DNA of 64,000 nt. It comes from Martinezella tropici. GTDB lineage: Bacteria > Pseudomonadota > Alphaproteobacteria > Rhizobiales > Rhizobiaceae. The notes beneath the pieces are model-generated. The model ran no database searches. It saw only the letters and a list, made by a program, of their open reading frames with translations, and was not told the DNA's origin. Every line of letters begins with the position of its first letter. Position 1 is the first letter of the stretch. This document shows, in pieces, positions 25,488-34,639 of the stretch. The stretch covers positions 62,001 to 126,000 of the forward strand of contig NZ_QMKK01000052.1 of the NCBI RefSeq assembly GCF_003287875.1, in the 5' to 3' direction. A program made the position numbers and the translations under genes.

Positions 25488-26283
25488 ATTGGATAAAGGA
25501 CAGATGCCCTCGGACGAGCAGCTCACCGCCTTCATCGATGGCGAGCTGGATGCCGCCGAGCGCGAGCGGATCGAACGATTGATCGCCGACGACGAGCGTG
25601 TTGCCGAGCGTTTCGACTTCCTGTCCCGCAGCACGCTGCCCTTCAGGGCAGCGTTCGAGCCAATGCTTGCCGAGGCACCGGCTGCGAAGCTGGAGGCCAT
25701 GCTTGCGGCTATTCCTCCAGCAAAGGAGAGCAAGGCGCGGGCTTCCGGCATCGGTCGCCGTGGTTTCCTGGCCGCGGTTGCCGCGAGCTTCGTCGCCGCC
25801 ATTGCCGTCGACCGCGCCGTGATCGGCCTTGGCCATCGGCTTTCGAAGCCGGATGAAGAGACCGAGTGGCGTGCCGTGGTCGCGGAATATCTTTCGCTCT
25901 ATACGGCGGATACGCTCAGCGCCCCGGCCGGCGACCGTATGCAACAGGTCGCGCAATTGAATGAGGTCGGTGCCAAGCTGGGCTTGTCTTTGGCGCCGGA
26001 AGCCGTGGCGATGCCGGGCGTCGAATTCAAGCGCGCCCAAATCCTGAATTACGACAGCAAGCCGCTGGCCCAAATCGCCTATCTCGATCCGGAAAGCGGC
26101 CCCATGGCGCTTTGCATCGTCCAATCCGCCAGGGGTGCGGCCGCGCCGGACATGGAAAATCGCAAGGGCATGAATGTCGTCTACTGGTCGAGCCCCAGCC
26201 ATGCCTTCATGCTGATCGGCCATGCGCCGATCGATCGCATGCAGCAACTTGCGGCTGATGTCCGGGCACACCTGGTCGCCTGA
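25480..26283 (+). CDS. Anti-sigma factor, membrane-anchored
   Basis: A 267-residue protein. The N-terminus (DEQLTAFIDGELDAAERERI, residues 10-30) is the anti-sigma fold that binds the ECF factor; it has no zinc-binding histidine/cysteine motif. One transmembrane anchor (RRGFLAAVAASFVAAIAVDR, about residues 88-107) leads to a periplasmic domain of about 150 residues. GGGGA 6 bases before ATG 25480 decides the start. The gene overlaps the sigma gene, as expected for a co-regulated pair. Confidence 0.84.
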   Translation: MSELDKGQMPSDEQLTAFIDGELDAAERERIERLIADDERVAERFDFLSRSTLPFRAAFEPMLAEAPAAKLEAMLAAIPPAKESKARASGIGRRGFLAAVAASFVAAIAVDRAVIGLGHRLSKPDEETEWRAVVAEYLSLYTADTLSAPAGDRMQQVAQLNEVGAKLGLSLAPEAVAMPGVEFKRAQILNYDSKPLAQIAYLDPESGPMALCIVQSARGAAAPDMENRKGMNVVYWSSPSHAFMLIGHAPIDRMQQLAADVRAHLVA

Positions 26284-26427
26284 GAGCTGTTCCGCGCGCG
26301 GCTAAATTGGCGCGATTCAAAAAGAATTTGGCGAAAACCCATCCTGCTGGTATTCTCTGCCCAACGAAAATCGAACGAGCGCCTGCAGCATGCCCTAGGG
26401 CCTTGCGCGGCGCGGTGGAAAAGATAC

Positions 26428-28008
26428 GTGAGTGACCCCGACAGCGGCCTAGCGCCGCAGGCAGACGGGGCGTCGGTAGCAGAGCGCAGGAAGGGTAAAT
26501 CCTCCCGGCGTGCGAAGCGTAAGCGCAGCCATGGCCGCCCGAACGCTCATTCTGCGAAAGCCAGCCAGGCAGGCAAGTCCAGCCAGGCGGCGCAACGCCC
26601 AGCAGAGGATGACGCCGGCTCGCCGGCCAGAAAACGCAAGCGTCGGCGCCGTGCGCGCGGCGCAGCCCATGGTGGCGCGCAATCCGCTTCCCAAACACAA
26701 CAGCAGTTTTCATCCGCGCCGGAACACCGTGCGGCAGCGGATCACGGCCATCCCTCATCGCACAAGAGCGGCAAGAATCGCCGCAAGCACCGCAGCAAGC
26801 GCGGCCTGCAGGGCCGGCCATTGGCGCATGAGAAGACGGCGCAGATCGTCGCTCCCGCGAACATGCCGGCAAACGCCCACGCTCCGGCCCATGACGATCA
26901 TCGCCAGAGCCGGCAATCGCCGCCGCGGCGCGAAGGCCAGGGGCAGCATCATTTTACCGAGGCTGATTCCCGGCCGCTCGATCTCTATGCCGCCCTCGAT
27001 CTCGGCACCAACAATTGCCGCCTGCTGATCGCGCAGCCGACCCGTCCGGGGCAGTTCCGGGTGGTCGACGCGTTCTCCCGAATCGTGCGCCTCGGGGAAG
27101 GGCTCGGCGCCAGCGGACGCCTTTCGAGCGATGCCATGGATCGGGCTGTGGAGGCGCTGCGCATCTGCGCGGCCAAGCTGAAGGCCCGCGAAATCCGCCG
27201 CATGAGGTTGATCGCGACCGAAGCCTGCCGCGCTGCTGACAATGGCGAGGCATTCCTTGCGCGCGTGACCGAAGAGACCGGATTGCAGCTCGAAATCATC
27301 GACCGCGAGACCGAGGCGCGGCTTGCCGTCTCGGGCTGCTCGTCGCTTGTGGGACCCGAGGCGCGCTCCGTCGTGCTGTTCGATATCGGCGGCGGCTCTT
27401 CCGAGATTGCCGTCATCCGCATCGGCGAGAATCGCTCCAGCCGGCTTGCCAATCACATCACTCATTGGACTTCGCTGCCCGTCGGCGTCGTGACGCTCTC
27501 CGAGCGACATGGTGGACGCGACGTGACGCCGGAGCTGTTCGAGACGATGGTGTGCGAAGTCCAGCGTATGCTCGAGCGTTTCGATTGTCCGCCGGTGCAG
27601 GGTGCCGCACGCGACAGCGGCGACTTCCATCTGATCGGGACTTCCGGCACGGTGACGACGCTTGCCGGCGTTCATCTCGATCTGCCGCGCTACGATCGTC
27701 GCCGGGTCGACGGCGTCTGGCTTTCGGATGACGAAGTGAGCGCGATGCAGGCGAAGCTCTTGTCCTGGGATTTTGCCGGCCGCGCCGCCAATCCCTGCAT
27801 CGGGCCGGATCGCGCCGATCTGGTCCTCGCCGGCTGTGCCATTCTGGAGGCGATCCGCCGCCGCTGGCCGAGCCCGCGCATGCGCGTTGCCGACCGCGGC
27901 CTGCGCGAGGGACTGCTGACCGACATGATGGCAGACGACGGCGTGTGGCGGCGAGGCCGCTCGCGCCGAGGTCATCGACCGAGGGATATGAAGGGGCCGC
28001 AGACGTGA
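26428..28008 (+). CDS. ppx: Ppx/GppA-family exopolyphosphatase with basic N-terminal tail
   Basis: Hydrolyses polyphosphate or pppGpp. The family domain starts near residue 190: LYAALDLGTNNCRLLIAQ (phosphate 1), VVLFDIGGGSSEIAVI (phosphate 2) and LIGTSGTVTTLAGVH. The first 185 residues are a very basic, low-complexity tail with runs such as RKRKRRRRARGAAHGG and repeated Ser/Gln/His, not part of the catalytic domain; it could bind nucleic acid, polyphosphate or ribosomes. The start is GTG 26428. The stop overlaps the start of rlmE by 4 bases (GTGA), so the two are coupled. Confidence 0.86.
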   Translation: MSDPDSGLAPQADGASVAERRKGKSSRRAKRKRSHGRPNAHSAKASQAGKSSQAAQRPAEDDAGSPARKRKRRRRARGAAHGGAQSASQTQQQFSSAPEHRAAADHGHPSSHKSGKNRRKHRSKRGLQGRPLAHEKTAQIVAPANMPANAHAPAHDDHRQSRQSPPRREGQGQHHFTEADSRPLDLYAALDLGTNNCRLLIAQPTRPGQFRVVDAFSRIVRLGEGLGASGRLSSDAMDRAVEALRICAAKLKAREIRRMRLIATEACRAADNGEAFLARVTEETGLQLEIIDRETEARLAVSGCSSLVGPEARSVVLFDIGGGSSEIAVIRIGENRSSRLANHITHWTSLPVGVVTLSERHGGRDVTPELFETMVCEVQRMLERFDCPPVQGAARDSGDFHLIGTSGTVTTLAGVHLDLPRYDRRRVDGVWLSDDEVSAMQAKLLSWDFAGRAANPCIGPDRADLVLAGCAILEAIRRRWPSPRMRVADRGLREGLLTDMMADDGVWRRGRSRRGHRPRDMKGPQT

Positions 28009-28742
28009 CCAAGCCAACTATCGCCGGCAACCGGACGGGCCGCAAGCTCGGCCAGCGCGTCAAGAAGAAGAAACTGAAGGCCTCCTCGCGGCAATGGCTG
28101 CAGCGCCATATCAACGATCCCTATGTGCAGCGCGCCCAGCTTGAAGGCTATCGCGCCCGCGCCGCTTTCAAGCTGCTGGAGATCGACGAGAAGCATCAGA
28201 TCCTGAAAGGTGCGCGCCGCATCATCGACCTGGGTGCGGCACCCGGCAGCTGGTCGCAGATCGCGGCCAAGGTGACCGCATCGACCGAAGAGGATATCCG
28301 CGTCGCCGCCATTGATTTTCTTGAGATGGCGCCGATCCCCGGCGTCAGCATCCTGCAGCTCGATTTCCTTGATTCGACGGCGCCGCAAAGGCTGATCGAT
28401 GCCGTCGGCGGCACGCCGGATCTCGTGATATCCGATATGGCGGCGCCGACGACGGGCCATCACCGCACCGACCATCTGCGGACCATGCATCTCTGCGAAG
28501 TGGCGGCGCATTTCGCCGTCGAGGTGCTGGCCGAAGGCGGACATTTCCTTGCCAAGACCTTCCAGGGCGGCACGGAGCGCGATCTGCTGACTTTCCTCAA
28601 GCAGAATTTCCGTCAGGTCATCCATGTGAAGCCCGGCGCATCCAGAGCCGAGTCGGTGGAAATGTTCCTGCTAGCGAAAGGCTTCAAGGGACGCAAGCCG
28701 GAAGGTGAGAGGGAAGAAGAGGAATCCGTCGCCGATCGCTAG
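28005..28742 (+). CDS. rlmE: 23S rRNA 2'-O-methyltransferase RlmE (FtsJ/RrmJ)
   Basis: Methylates U2552 of 23S rRNA late in 50S assembly. The 245-residue protein begins with a basic N-terminus and then YRARAAFKLLEIDEKHQIL (the catalytic Lys is in this motif), the SAM motif IIDLGAAPGSWSQIA, LVISDMAAPTTGHH with the catalytic Asp, and HFLAKTFQGG with the next catalytic Lys. The start is GTG 28005 inside the stop of ppx, with GAAGGGG about 10 bases upstream. Confidence 0.93.
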   Translation: MTKPTIAGNRTGRKLGQRVKKKKLKASSRQWLQRHINDPYVQRAQLEGYRARAAFKLLEIDEKHQILKGARRIIDLGAAPGSWSQIAAKVTASTEEDIRVAAIDFLEMAPIPGVSILQLDFLDSTAPQRLIDAVGGTPDLVISDMAAPTTGHHRTDHLRTMHLCEVAAHFAVEVLAEGGHFLAKTFQGGTERDLLTFLKQNFRQVIHVKPGASRAESVEMFLLAKGFKGRKPEGEREEEESVADR

Positions 28743-28822
28743 ATCCGACTATCCTCAATCGCTAAACTGACGAAACCCTCGCTGCGCTGCCGCTTGGCTG
28801 AAGCACGATAAGGGCCGCATCA

Positions 28823-30259
28823 TCACTTTGCGGCCGTCTGTTCCACCTGCGGCTGCAGCGTTGCGACGCGCTTCAGGCCGGCCCTGTGGCCGGAAACCAT
28901 GGCGCCGGCGCTGCGATCCATCCGGATGAAGGGGATGGTTGCAAGCACGGTCAGCACCGAGATGCAGAAGAAGGCGATATGGAAATCGCGCACCTGCAGT
29001 TGCGTGCCGCTGAAGAAGGTGGAGGCCTCCAGGATCATGGCGGCGACGGCGACGCCAAGCGCCAGGCTGATCTGCTGCATGACGGAGCTCATCGATGTTG
29101 CCTGGCTCGCCTGCCTGTCGCTGATATCGGCAAAGGCAAGCGCATTGACGCCGGTGAAGAAGAACGAGCGCGAGAAGCCGCCGATCAGCAAGATGCCGAT
29201 GATGATGAGGTGCGACGTCCAGGGCTGGAAAAAGCCGGTGCAGATCGTGGTGATAGTCGTGATCGCAGCGGCCGAAAGCAGCGCCGTCTTGAAGCCGACA
29301 GCGGTAAAGACCCGGCGTGCGATGAACTTCGTCGAAATCGCGCCGATCGCGCCGGCAAAAGTGATTAGGCCGGATTGGAATGGATTGAGGCCGAAGCCGA
29401 GCTGCAGCATCAAGGGTGTCAGGAAGGGCATGGCGCCGATGCAGATGCGAAACAGCGTGCCGCCGGTGACCGAGGCGCGGAAGGTGATATTCTTCAGCAG
29501 CGACAGGTCGAGGATCGGTGCCGGGTGGCGGCGGGCATGGCCGACATAAAGAACGCCGCAGACAAAGCCGATGACGATGGCGGAGATGCCGATATAAGGC
29601 GGCAGCGCCGGCAGGCTGATGACGGACATGCCGAAGACGACGCCGGATGCGGCGAAGGATGTCAAAAGGAAGCCGATGACATCGAGCTTCGGCGGCTTGG
29701 TCGCTTTCACCTCAGGCAGGAAGATTGAAGCCAAGATCACGCCGAGGACGCCGACGGGCACGTTGATCAGGAAGATCCAGTGCCAGGAGGCATAGGTGGT
29801 GATGAAGCCGCCAAGCGGCGGGCCGGCAAGCGGGCCGACGAGCGCGGGAATCGAAAGCAGTGCCATGGCGGAAACCAGGTCGCTTTTCTGCGTGGTGCGC
29901 ACCAGCACGAGGCGCCCGACCGGCGTCATCATCGACCCGCCGACGCCCTGCAGGAAGCGGGCGAAGACGAATTCGAGCAGGCCGCCCGAAAAGGCGCACA
30001 TGATGGAACCGATGACAAAGACGCAGATTGCGATGCGGAAGATGTTTTTCGCGCCGAAGCGATCCGCCATCCAGCCGCTGATCGGGATGAACACGGCGAG
30101 CGACACCATGTAGGAGGTCAGCGCCAGCTTCAGCGTGATCGGCCCGACATGGAGATCGTTGGCGATGGCCGGCAGCGCTGTCGCGATGACGGTGGAATCC
30201 ATCTGTTCCATGAAGAGTGCGACGGCGAGGATCAATGGAACGATGCGATTCATAGGCAT
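28823..30259 (-). CDS. MFS multidrug efflux transporter, DHA2 (14-helix) type
   Basis: A protein of about 478 residues with 14 predicted membrane segments. The first helix contains FMEQMDSTVIATALPAIAND, motif D1 of DHA2 pumps; motif A is GWMADRFGAKN; motif C is LVGPLAGPPLGGFITTYASW. Such pumps export drugs, dyes or fatty acids. ATG 30259 and ATG 30253 are both possible starts; AAGG fits the latter best. The frame is open a little further upstream, to 30304, which overlaps the palindromic repeat. It stands alone, convergent with rlmE. Confidence 0.88.
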   Translation of the reverse strand: MPMNRIVPLILAVALFMEQMDSTVIATALPAIANDLHVGPITLKLALTSYMVSLAVFIPISGWMADRFGAKNIFRIAICVFVIGSIMCAFSGGLLEFVFARFLQGVGGSMMTPVGRLVLVRTTQKSDLVSAMALLSIPALVGPLAGPPLGGFITTYASWHWIFLINVPVGVLGVILASIFLPEVKATKPPKLDVIGFLLTSFAASGVVFGMSVISLPALPPYIGISAIVIGFVCGVLYVGHARRHPAPILDLSLLKNITFRASVTGGTLFRICIGAMPFLTPLMLQLGFGLNPFQSGLITFAGAIGAISTKFIARRVFTAVGFKTALLSAAAITTITTICTGFFQPWTSHLIIIGILLIGGFSRSFFFTGVNALAFADISDRQASQATSMSSVMQQISLALGVAVAAMILEASTFFSGTQLQVRDFHIAFFCISVLTVLATIPFIRMDRSAGAMVSGHRAGLKRVATLQPQVEQTAAK

Positions 30260-30299
30260 CTGCCTTGATGGGTCTGTCTTCGGGAAGGCTGTCGCCCAC

Positions 30300-30398
30300 T
30301 GCATAATTCCTTAAAATCGGAATCGATTTAAGGAATTATGCAGCAGATTGAAGGTGCTACAGCGCCTGGCGCCTCACATGCGACGCGCGGTGCTGTAG
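30300..30398. repeat. Rhizobial double-hairpin intergenic repeat, copy 1
   Basis: The arms TGCATAATTCCTTAAA (30300-30315) and its perfect complement (30327-30342) enclose an 11-base loop. A spacer containing GCAGATTGAAGGTG leads to a second hairpin with arms CTACAGC (30357-30363) and GCTGTAG (30392-30398). The same structure recurs at 37585-37688. The rest of the gap before the next gene (30399-30697) shows no coding frame or other strong structure. Confidence 0.85.
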
Positions 30399-30697
30399 TG
30401 CGATCAGCCGCTCTGTAGTCCTATGCGAGGCTGCTGCCAATCCCGGATATTGCTCCATGAATGCTTGGGGTCACGTCTTCGTGATAGCCGCCGTCGCATG
30501 CCGCGGAACGCAGGATTTGACATATGCTGAGAGCATGTAAATGCTAAACGCATAAAACGTCGTCGGTGTATTAGCGGAATTGGATTGTCTTGTCATGACG
30601 AAAATTTTGGCCGGACAGAATGATCTCCCGAACCGTTGCTGCCGGCGGCGGCGATAGGCGTGGCTTACGCCGCGCATCAGCAGAAGGAGTGAAAATC

Positions 30698-31570
30698 ATG
30701 ACTGCCGTCCCGCCCCCAGACACGCATCAGTTCAAATTGGGATCCTGTACCATCACTGTCGTCAAGGACGGCGCCAGCATCATGGACAATCCCTGGGAGA
30801 CTTTCGGCACAAACCAGACGCCCGATACGGTTCGCAAGCTGCTGGAGCAGAATTTCCTGCCGACGGAAAAGCTTGTGAACAGCTATGCGCCCGCCATCAT
30901 CGATACCGGCTCCGACGTGATCGTCGTCGATACCGGCTTTGGTGCGGCTGGACGCGCGCGTGGCCTCGGTCGCTTTCGCGAGGGGCTGAAGGCCGTCGGC
31001 TACAGGCCGGAACAGGTTACCGTCGTTGCGCTGACGCATCTGCACGGCGATCATATCAACGGATTGATGGAGGAGGATGGCCCGGCCTTTCCAAACGCTC
31101 GCTACGTTGCCGGCGAGATCGAGTATGGGTTCTGGACCGACAAGGCGCGCGAGGGAACGCCGGCGGAAGGCGGGCATAAGGCTGTGCTTGCCAATGTCGT
31201 GCCCTTCGCCGAGAAGATGACCTTCCTTAGGGATGGCGACCAGATCGTCAGCGGCATGACCGCCATGCTGGCGCCCGGCCACACGCCCGGCCATCTCGTT
31301 TTCCATCTGGAATCCGACGGCAGGCAGCTCGTCATGACCGGCGACACCGCCAACCACTATGTCCTGTCGCTCGGCCGCCCGGACTGGGACGTGCGTTTTG
31401 ATCTGGACAAGCCGCAGGCGGCAAAGACACGCCGCCGCATCTTCGACATGATCGCCGCCGACCGCATCCCCTTCCTCGGCTTCCACATGCCTTTCCCCGC
31501 CGTCGGCTTCGTGGAGAAGCAGCCGGAAGGTTTTCGCTATATTCCGAAAAGCTATCAGTTCGACGTTTGA
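30698..31570 (+). CDS. Metallo-beta-lactamase-fold hydrolase, exported-type MBL family
   Basis: A 290-residue MBL-fold enzyme. The zinc motif is LTHLHGDHINGL, further metal ligands are in GHTPGHLVFHLE and GDTANH, and a histidine in GFHMPFPAVGF near the C-terminus completes the site. The sequence resembles the group containing quorum-quenching lactonases and related hydrolases; the substrate is not known. AAGGAG 8 bases before ATG 30698 decides the start. Bases 31297-31571 (the last 90 codons) are duplicated at 34290-34587, where the copy is broken. Confidence 0.85.
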   Translation: MTAVPPPDTHQFKLGSCTITVVKDGASIMDNPWETFGTNQTPDTVRKLLEQNFLPTEKLVNSYAPAIIDTGSDVIVVDTGFGAAGRARGLGRFREGLKAVGYRPEQVTVVALTHLHGDHINGLMEEDGPAFPNARYVAGEIEYGFWTDKAREGTPAEGGHKAVLANVVPFAEKMTFLRDGDQIVSGMTAMLAPGHTPGHLVFHLESDGRQLVMTGDTANHYVLSLGRPDWDVRFDLDKPQAAKTRRRIFDMIAADRIPFLGFHMPFPAVGFVEKQPEGFRYIPKSYQFDV

Positions 31571-31571
31571 G
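31297..31571 (+). repeat. Source segment of a 275-bp direct repeat
   Basis: This 3' part of the MBL gene is repeated at 34290-34587 in the same orientation, with four base substitutions and one 23-base tandem insertion. The two copies flank the LysR and efflux genes. Confidence 0.95.
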
Positions 31572-31745
31572 GGCGAACTCAAGGAAGATTGAGGTCTGTT
31601 TTCAAAGTGAGATCGCAAGGCTGATCAGCGACAAAAATGCGGATGGCTTCTGCCGCGAAAGTCGGTGGCTCAAATCGAGTTTTCGAGAGCAAGTTCGCGA
31701 CAGAATCGTTCCCGACGTCTAATTATGGATAGCTTATCGCTGACC

Positions 31746-32675
31746 TTAGGAGTTTCGCTTCAGCTCCGCCGCTGCTTCGAAAGCATTCGGTCGTGCTGCG
31801 AGATGCTCGGCCACGAAGTCCACAAATGCCCGGACCTTTGGGGACAGTTGGCGATTGGACGGCCAGACGAGCGACAAAGAGCCAAACGGGACCATATGTG
31901 AGGTGAGCACGGGAACAAGCAATCTTGCGCGGATGTGAGCCGCCGCGACATAGATGGGCAGGTGAGCGATCCCCAAGCCGTCCAACGCCGCCCGTAAGCT
32001 CGCGTCTGTATTGTTAAAGATCAGGCTCCTGGGCAAGATCAGCTTTTCGCTTGAAGGAGCAAAGGCCCAGGGCGCCAGCCGGCCGCTTGTGGGATATTTA
32101 AAATGGATGCACGCATGTAAAGCAAGGTCGGCCGGCGTCGTCGGAAGAATGTGGCGATCGAAATAGGCAGGGCTTCCGCAAACAACAAAATGCTGCTCCC
32201 CGAGATGTCGGGCAATCAAGCGGGTATCGGCAAGTTCGCCGCTACGAACAGCGACATCCACCCCTTCACTCACCAGGTCGGTGACGTGGTCTTCAAAGTC
32301 GATATCCAGCTCGATCTCGGGATACCGTGCGACGAAGGCCGGCAGCAGGGGCATCAAGAGGTGATGACCGACGATGTGCGGGACACTGATGCGCAGGCGC
32401 CCTTTTGGGCGCTTCCGGCTTTCTATAAGGCTAGTCTCCGCATCTTCGAGGTCATCGATGATACGCTTGCAGCGCTCGTAGAACGCTGAACCTTCCTCTG
32501 TCAGGCTGATGTTGCGCGTTGTCCTGTTGAACAGCCTGACGCCAAGCCTGGCTTCGAGGCGTGCAATGGCCTTACCGATGGCCGATGGCGAAAGGCCGGC
32601 GACGCGAGCCGCCGCCACATAGCTGCGTTGCTCGGCAGCGTGAACGAAGGCAGCAAGACTGCTGAAGCTATCCAT
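31746..32675 (-). CDS. LysR-family regulator, divergent from an efflux pump
   Basis: A protein of about 309 residues. The helix-turn-helix is at residues 1-60 (DSFSSLAAFVHAAEQRSYVA, then LSPSAIGKAIARLEARLG, LFNRTTRNISLTEEG), typical of the CrgA/DsdC-like branch. The effector domain follows (GRLRISVPHIVGHHLLMPLL). Three in-frame ATGs (32696, 32687, 32675) are possible starts; 32675 begins the conserved domain. It faces the MFS gene across 130 bases and probably controls it. Base composition looks slightly less GC-rich than the neighbouring backbone. Confidence 0.82.
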   Translation of the reverse strand: MDSFSSLAAFVHAAEQRSYVAAARVAGLSPSAIGKAIARLEARLGVRLFNRTTRNISLTEEGSAFYERCKRIIDDLEDAETSLIESRKRPKGRLRISVPHIVGHHLLMPLLPAFVARYPEIELDIDFEDHVTDLVSEGVDVAVRSGELADTRLIARHLGEQHFVVCGSPAYFDRHILPTTPADLALHACIHFKYPTSGRLAPWAFAPSSEKLILPRSLIFNNTDASLRAALDGLGIAHLPIYVAAAHIRARLLVPVLTSHMVPFGSLSLVWPSNRQLSPKVRAFVDFVAEHLAARPNAFEAAAELKRNS

Positions 32676-32805
32676 AGCGACACCCATTAAAGACATATTG
32701 TCGTTAATGAAAGTCTTTTTCCCGTTATTGATCAATATTCAAGACCAGATATCGTTTCTCCTACGGGAAGGCGCAACCCTGCTTCCCTTTCAGCCGGAGA
32801 TACAA

Positions 32806-34248
32806 ATGAAGTTGGTAAGAAAAGAGCCTCGCTGGGCGGGAGCCAATTCATCGCTTGCAGTGTTGCTGACAGGAAACTTTGTCACCATCCTCGATCTCTT
32901 CATCGTCAACGTGGCGCTCCCGAATATTCAACGGGACTTGCACGCCTCGAACGCCGAGTTGCAGATGATCATGGTGGCCTACAGCGTCTCCTATGGCGCG
33001 ATGCTGCTCAATGGCGCCCGGTTGGGCGATCTCTACGGCCGACGGCGGCTGTTCCTTTATGGCATGGCCATCTTTGCGGGGGCCTCCTTACTGTGTGGCC
33101 TCGCTTCATCACCCTGGAACCTGATCGCCGCGCGGGCATTGCAGGGCATTGGCGCGGCGCTGCTGATGCCGCAGGTCTATGCGTCGCTGCGATTGCTGTT
33201 CGACGGAGAGAAGCGCCGCTGGGCGTTCGGCGTAATGGGGAGTGTACAGGGTGCTGCCGGCGTAGCCTCGCAAGTGCTCGGCGGTGGCTTGATGGCGCTC
33301 GATATTGGCGGCCTTGGCTGGCGCCTGATCTTTTTTGTCAATCTGCCGGTCGCCGCCTACGCCATCATTGCCGGGAAGTGGTTCATCGTTGAAACCAGAG
33401 AAGCTGTATCGGCGAGGCTTGATGTGTTCGGGGCATTCCTGGGTGCCTCTGCCCTCACGGCAATCCTCCTGCCAGCGATGATAGGGCGAGAGCAGCATTG
33501 GCCTTGGTGGACGATCATCGGTCTGTTGTCATCTGTGCCTTTGTTCGCAACCTTTATCGTGTATGAAAACCGCTTGACGCAGCGGGGAGGTGTCCCGATT
33601 ATTGATCCGTTGCTGTTCAAGAACGACGGCTTTGCCTTCGGTATGCTGGCATCGTTTCTGTTTTTCTCTGCGATCAGCTCTTTCTCGCTGTCGCTGACGA
33701 TCTTTTTACAGGTCGGCCTCGGCAGGACTCCTTTACAGGCGGCGATGCTGTTTCTGCCCTCCACCATCGCTTTCTTCGCAGGCTCCCTGATGTCGGCCTT
33801 CTTGGCCAAGAGGATGGGGCATCAGACGCCAATCTTTGGCATGGCTATCTTCAGTTTGGGCTTGCTAATCGCAGTTGCTGACGGCTTTCTTGGTCGGGAG
33901 GCATCGACCCTGACTATCTCGGTGATACTGCAGGGGCTTGGGCAGGGAATTGTCATTCCGCTTTTGCTCAACATGGTTCTGAGCACCATTGCCGATTCGG
34001 AGGTCGGAATGGCGTCTGGCATCTTCAGCACCATACAGACAACGGGTTCGGCGTTCGGACTGACGATTGTCGGCATCATCTTGTTCGGTATTATTGACGA
34101 GAGCGGCGTGGAGGCAAATTCAGCGGTACCGGCCGCCGGTGGCTACGGGGCGGCATTCGCAGTCGCGACGCTTTACAATTTGGCCGCCGTCACCCTGAGC
34201 CTTGTTCTGTTCGACGCGCTACATGGACGAAGGAGATCGTCTGGATAG
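32806..34248 (+). CDS. MFS efflux transporter, DHA2 type
   Basis: A 480-residue, 14-helix efflux pump. Motifs include FVTILDLFIVNVALPNIQRD (motif D1), GARLGDLYGRRRLFLYGM (motif A), and the central loop DVFGAFLGASAL. GGAG 7 bases before ATG 32806 sets the start; a longer frame upstream overlaps the LysR promoter. It is divergent from the LysR gene, the usual layout for a drug-induced efflux pair. The pair lies between the two copies of the MBL segment. Confidence 0.88.
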   Translation: MKLVRKEPRWAGANSSLAVLLTGNFVTILDLFIVNVALPNIQRDLHASNAELQMIMVAYSVSYGAMLLNGARLGDLYGRRRLFLYGMAIFAGASLLCGLASSPWNLIAARALQGIGAALLMPQVYASLRLLFDGEKRRWAFGVMGSVQGAAGVASQVLGGGLMALDIGGLGWRLIFFVNLPVAAYAIIAGKWFIVETREAVSARLDVFGAFLGASALTAILLPAMIGREQHWPWWTIIGLLSSVPLFATFIVYENRLTQRGGVPIIDPLLFKNDGFAFGMLASFLFFSAISSFSLSLTIFLQVGLGRTPLQAAMLFLPSTIAFFAGSLMSAFLAKRMGHQTPIFGMAIFSLGLLIAVADGFLGREASTLTISVILQGLGQGIVIPLLLNMVLSTIADSEVGMASGIFSTIQTTGSAFGLTIVGIILFGIIDESGVEANSAVPAAGGYGAAFAVATLYNLAAVTLSLVLFDALHGRRRSSG

Positions 34249-34289
34249 ATCAAGAGTTTAGTTGTTTCGAAAATCCTGGTCGAAGCGTC

Positions 34290-34587
34290 CGTTTTCCATC
34301 TGGAATCCGGCGGCGGGCAGCTCGTCATGACCGGCGACACCGCCAACCATTATGTCCTGTCGCTCGGCCGCCCGGACTGGGACGTGCGTTTTGATCTGGA
34401 CAAGTCGCAGGCGGCAAAGACACGCCGCCGCATCTTCGACATGATCGCCGCCGCATCTTCGACATGATCGCCGCCGACCGCATCCCCTTCCTCGGCTTCC
34501 ACATGCCTTTCCCCGCCGTCGGCTTCGTGGAGAAGCAGCCGGAAGGTTTTCGCTATATTCCGAAAAGCTATCAGTTCGACGTTTGAG
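34290..34587 (+). pseudogene. Broken 3' copy of the MBL-fold gene
   Basis: This is a copy of 31297-31571 with no 5' part, start codon or zinc motif. It has four substitutions, and a 23-base unit (GCATCTTCGACATGATCGCC plus GCC) is present twice in tandem, which shifts the frame. It keeps the original stop codon (34584-34586). It cannot encode an enzyme. It marks the right edge of the LysR/efflux cassette. The remaining bases from 34249 to 34639 hold nothing else I can recognise. Confidence 0.92.
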
Positions 34588-34639
34588 ATGAGTCAATCAT
34601 GGCGAACCGGATCGCACATGCTGGATCTGCGATCCCGTT

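Noticed and set aside
31571..34289. Composite transposon or insertion sequence around the LysR/efflux genes
   Set aside because: No transposase, no terminal inverted repeats and no target-site duplication. The flanking direct repeat is part of a gene, so homologous recombination is the better explanation.
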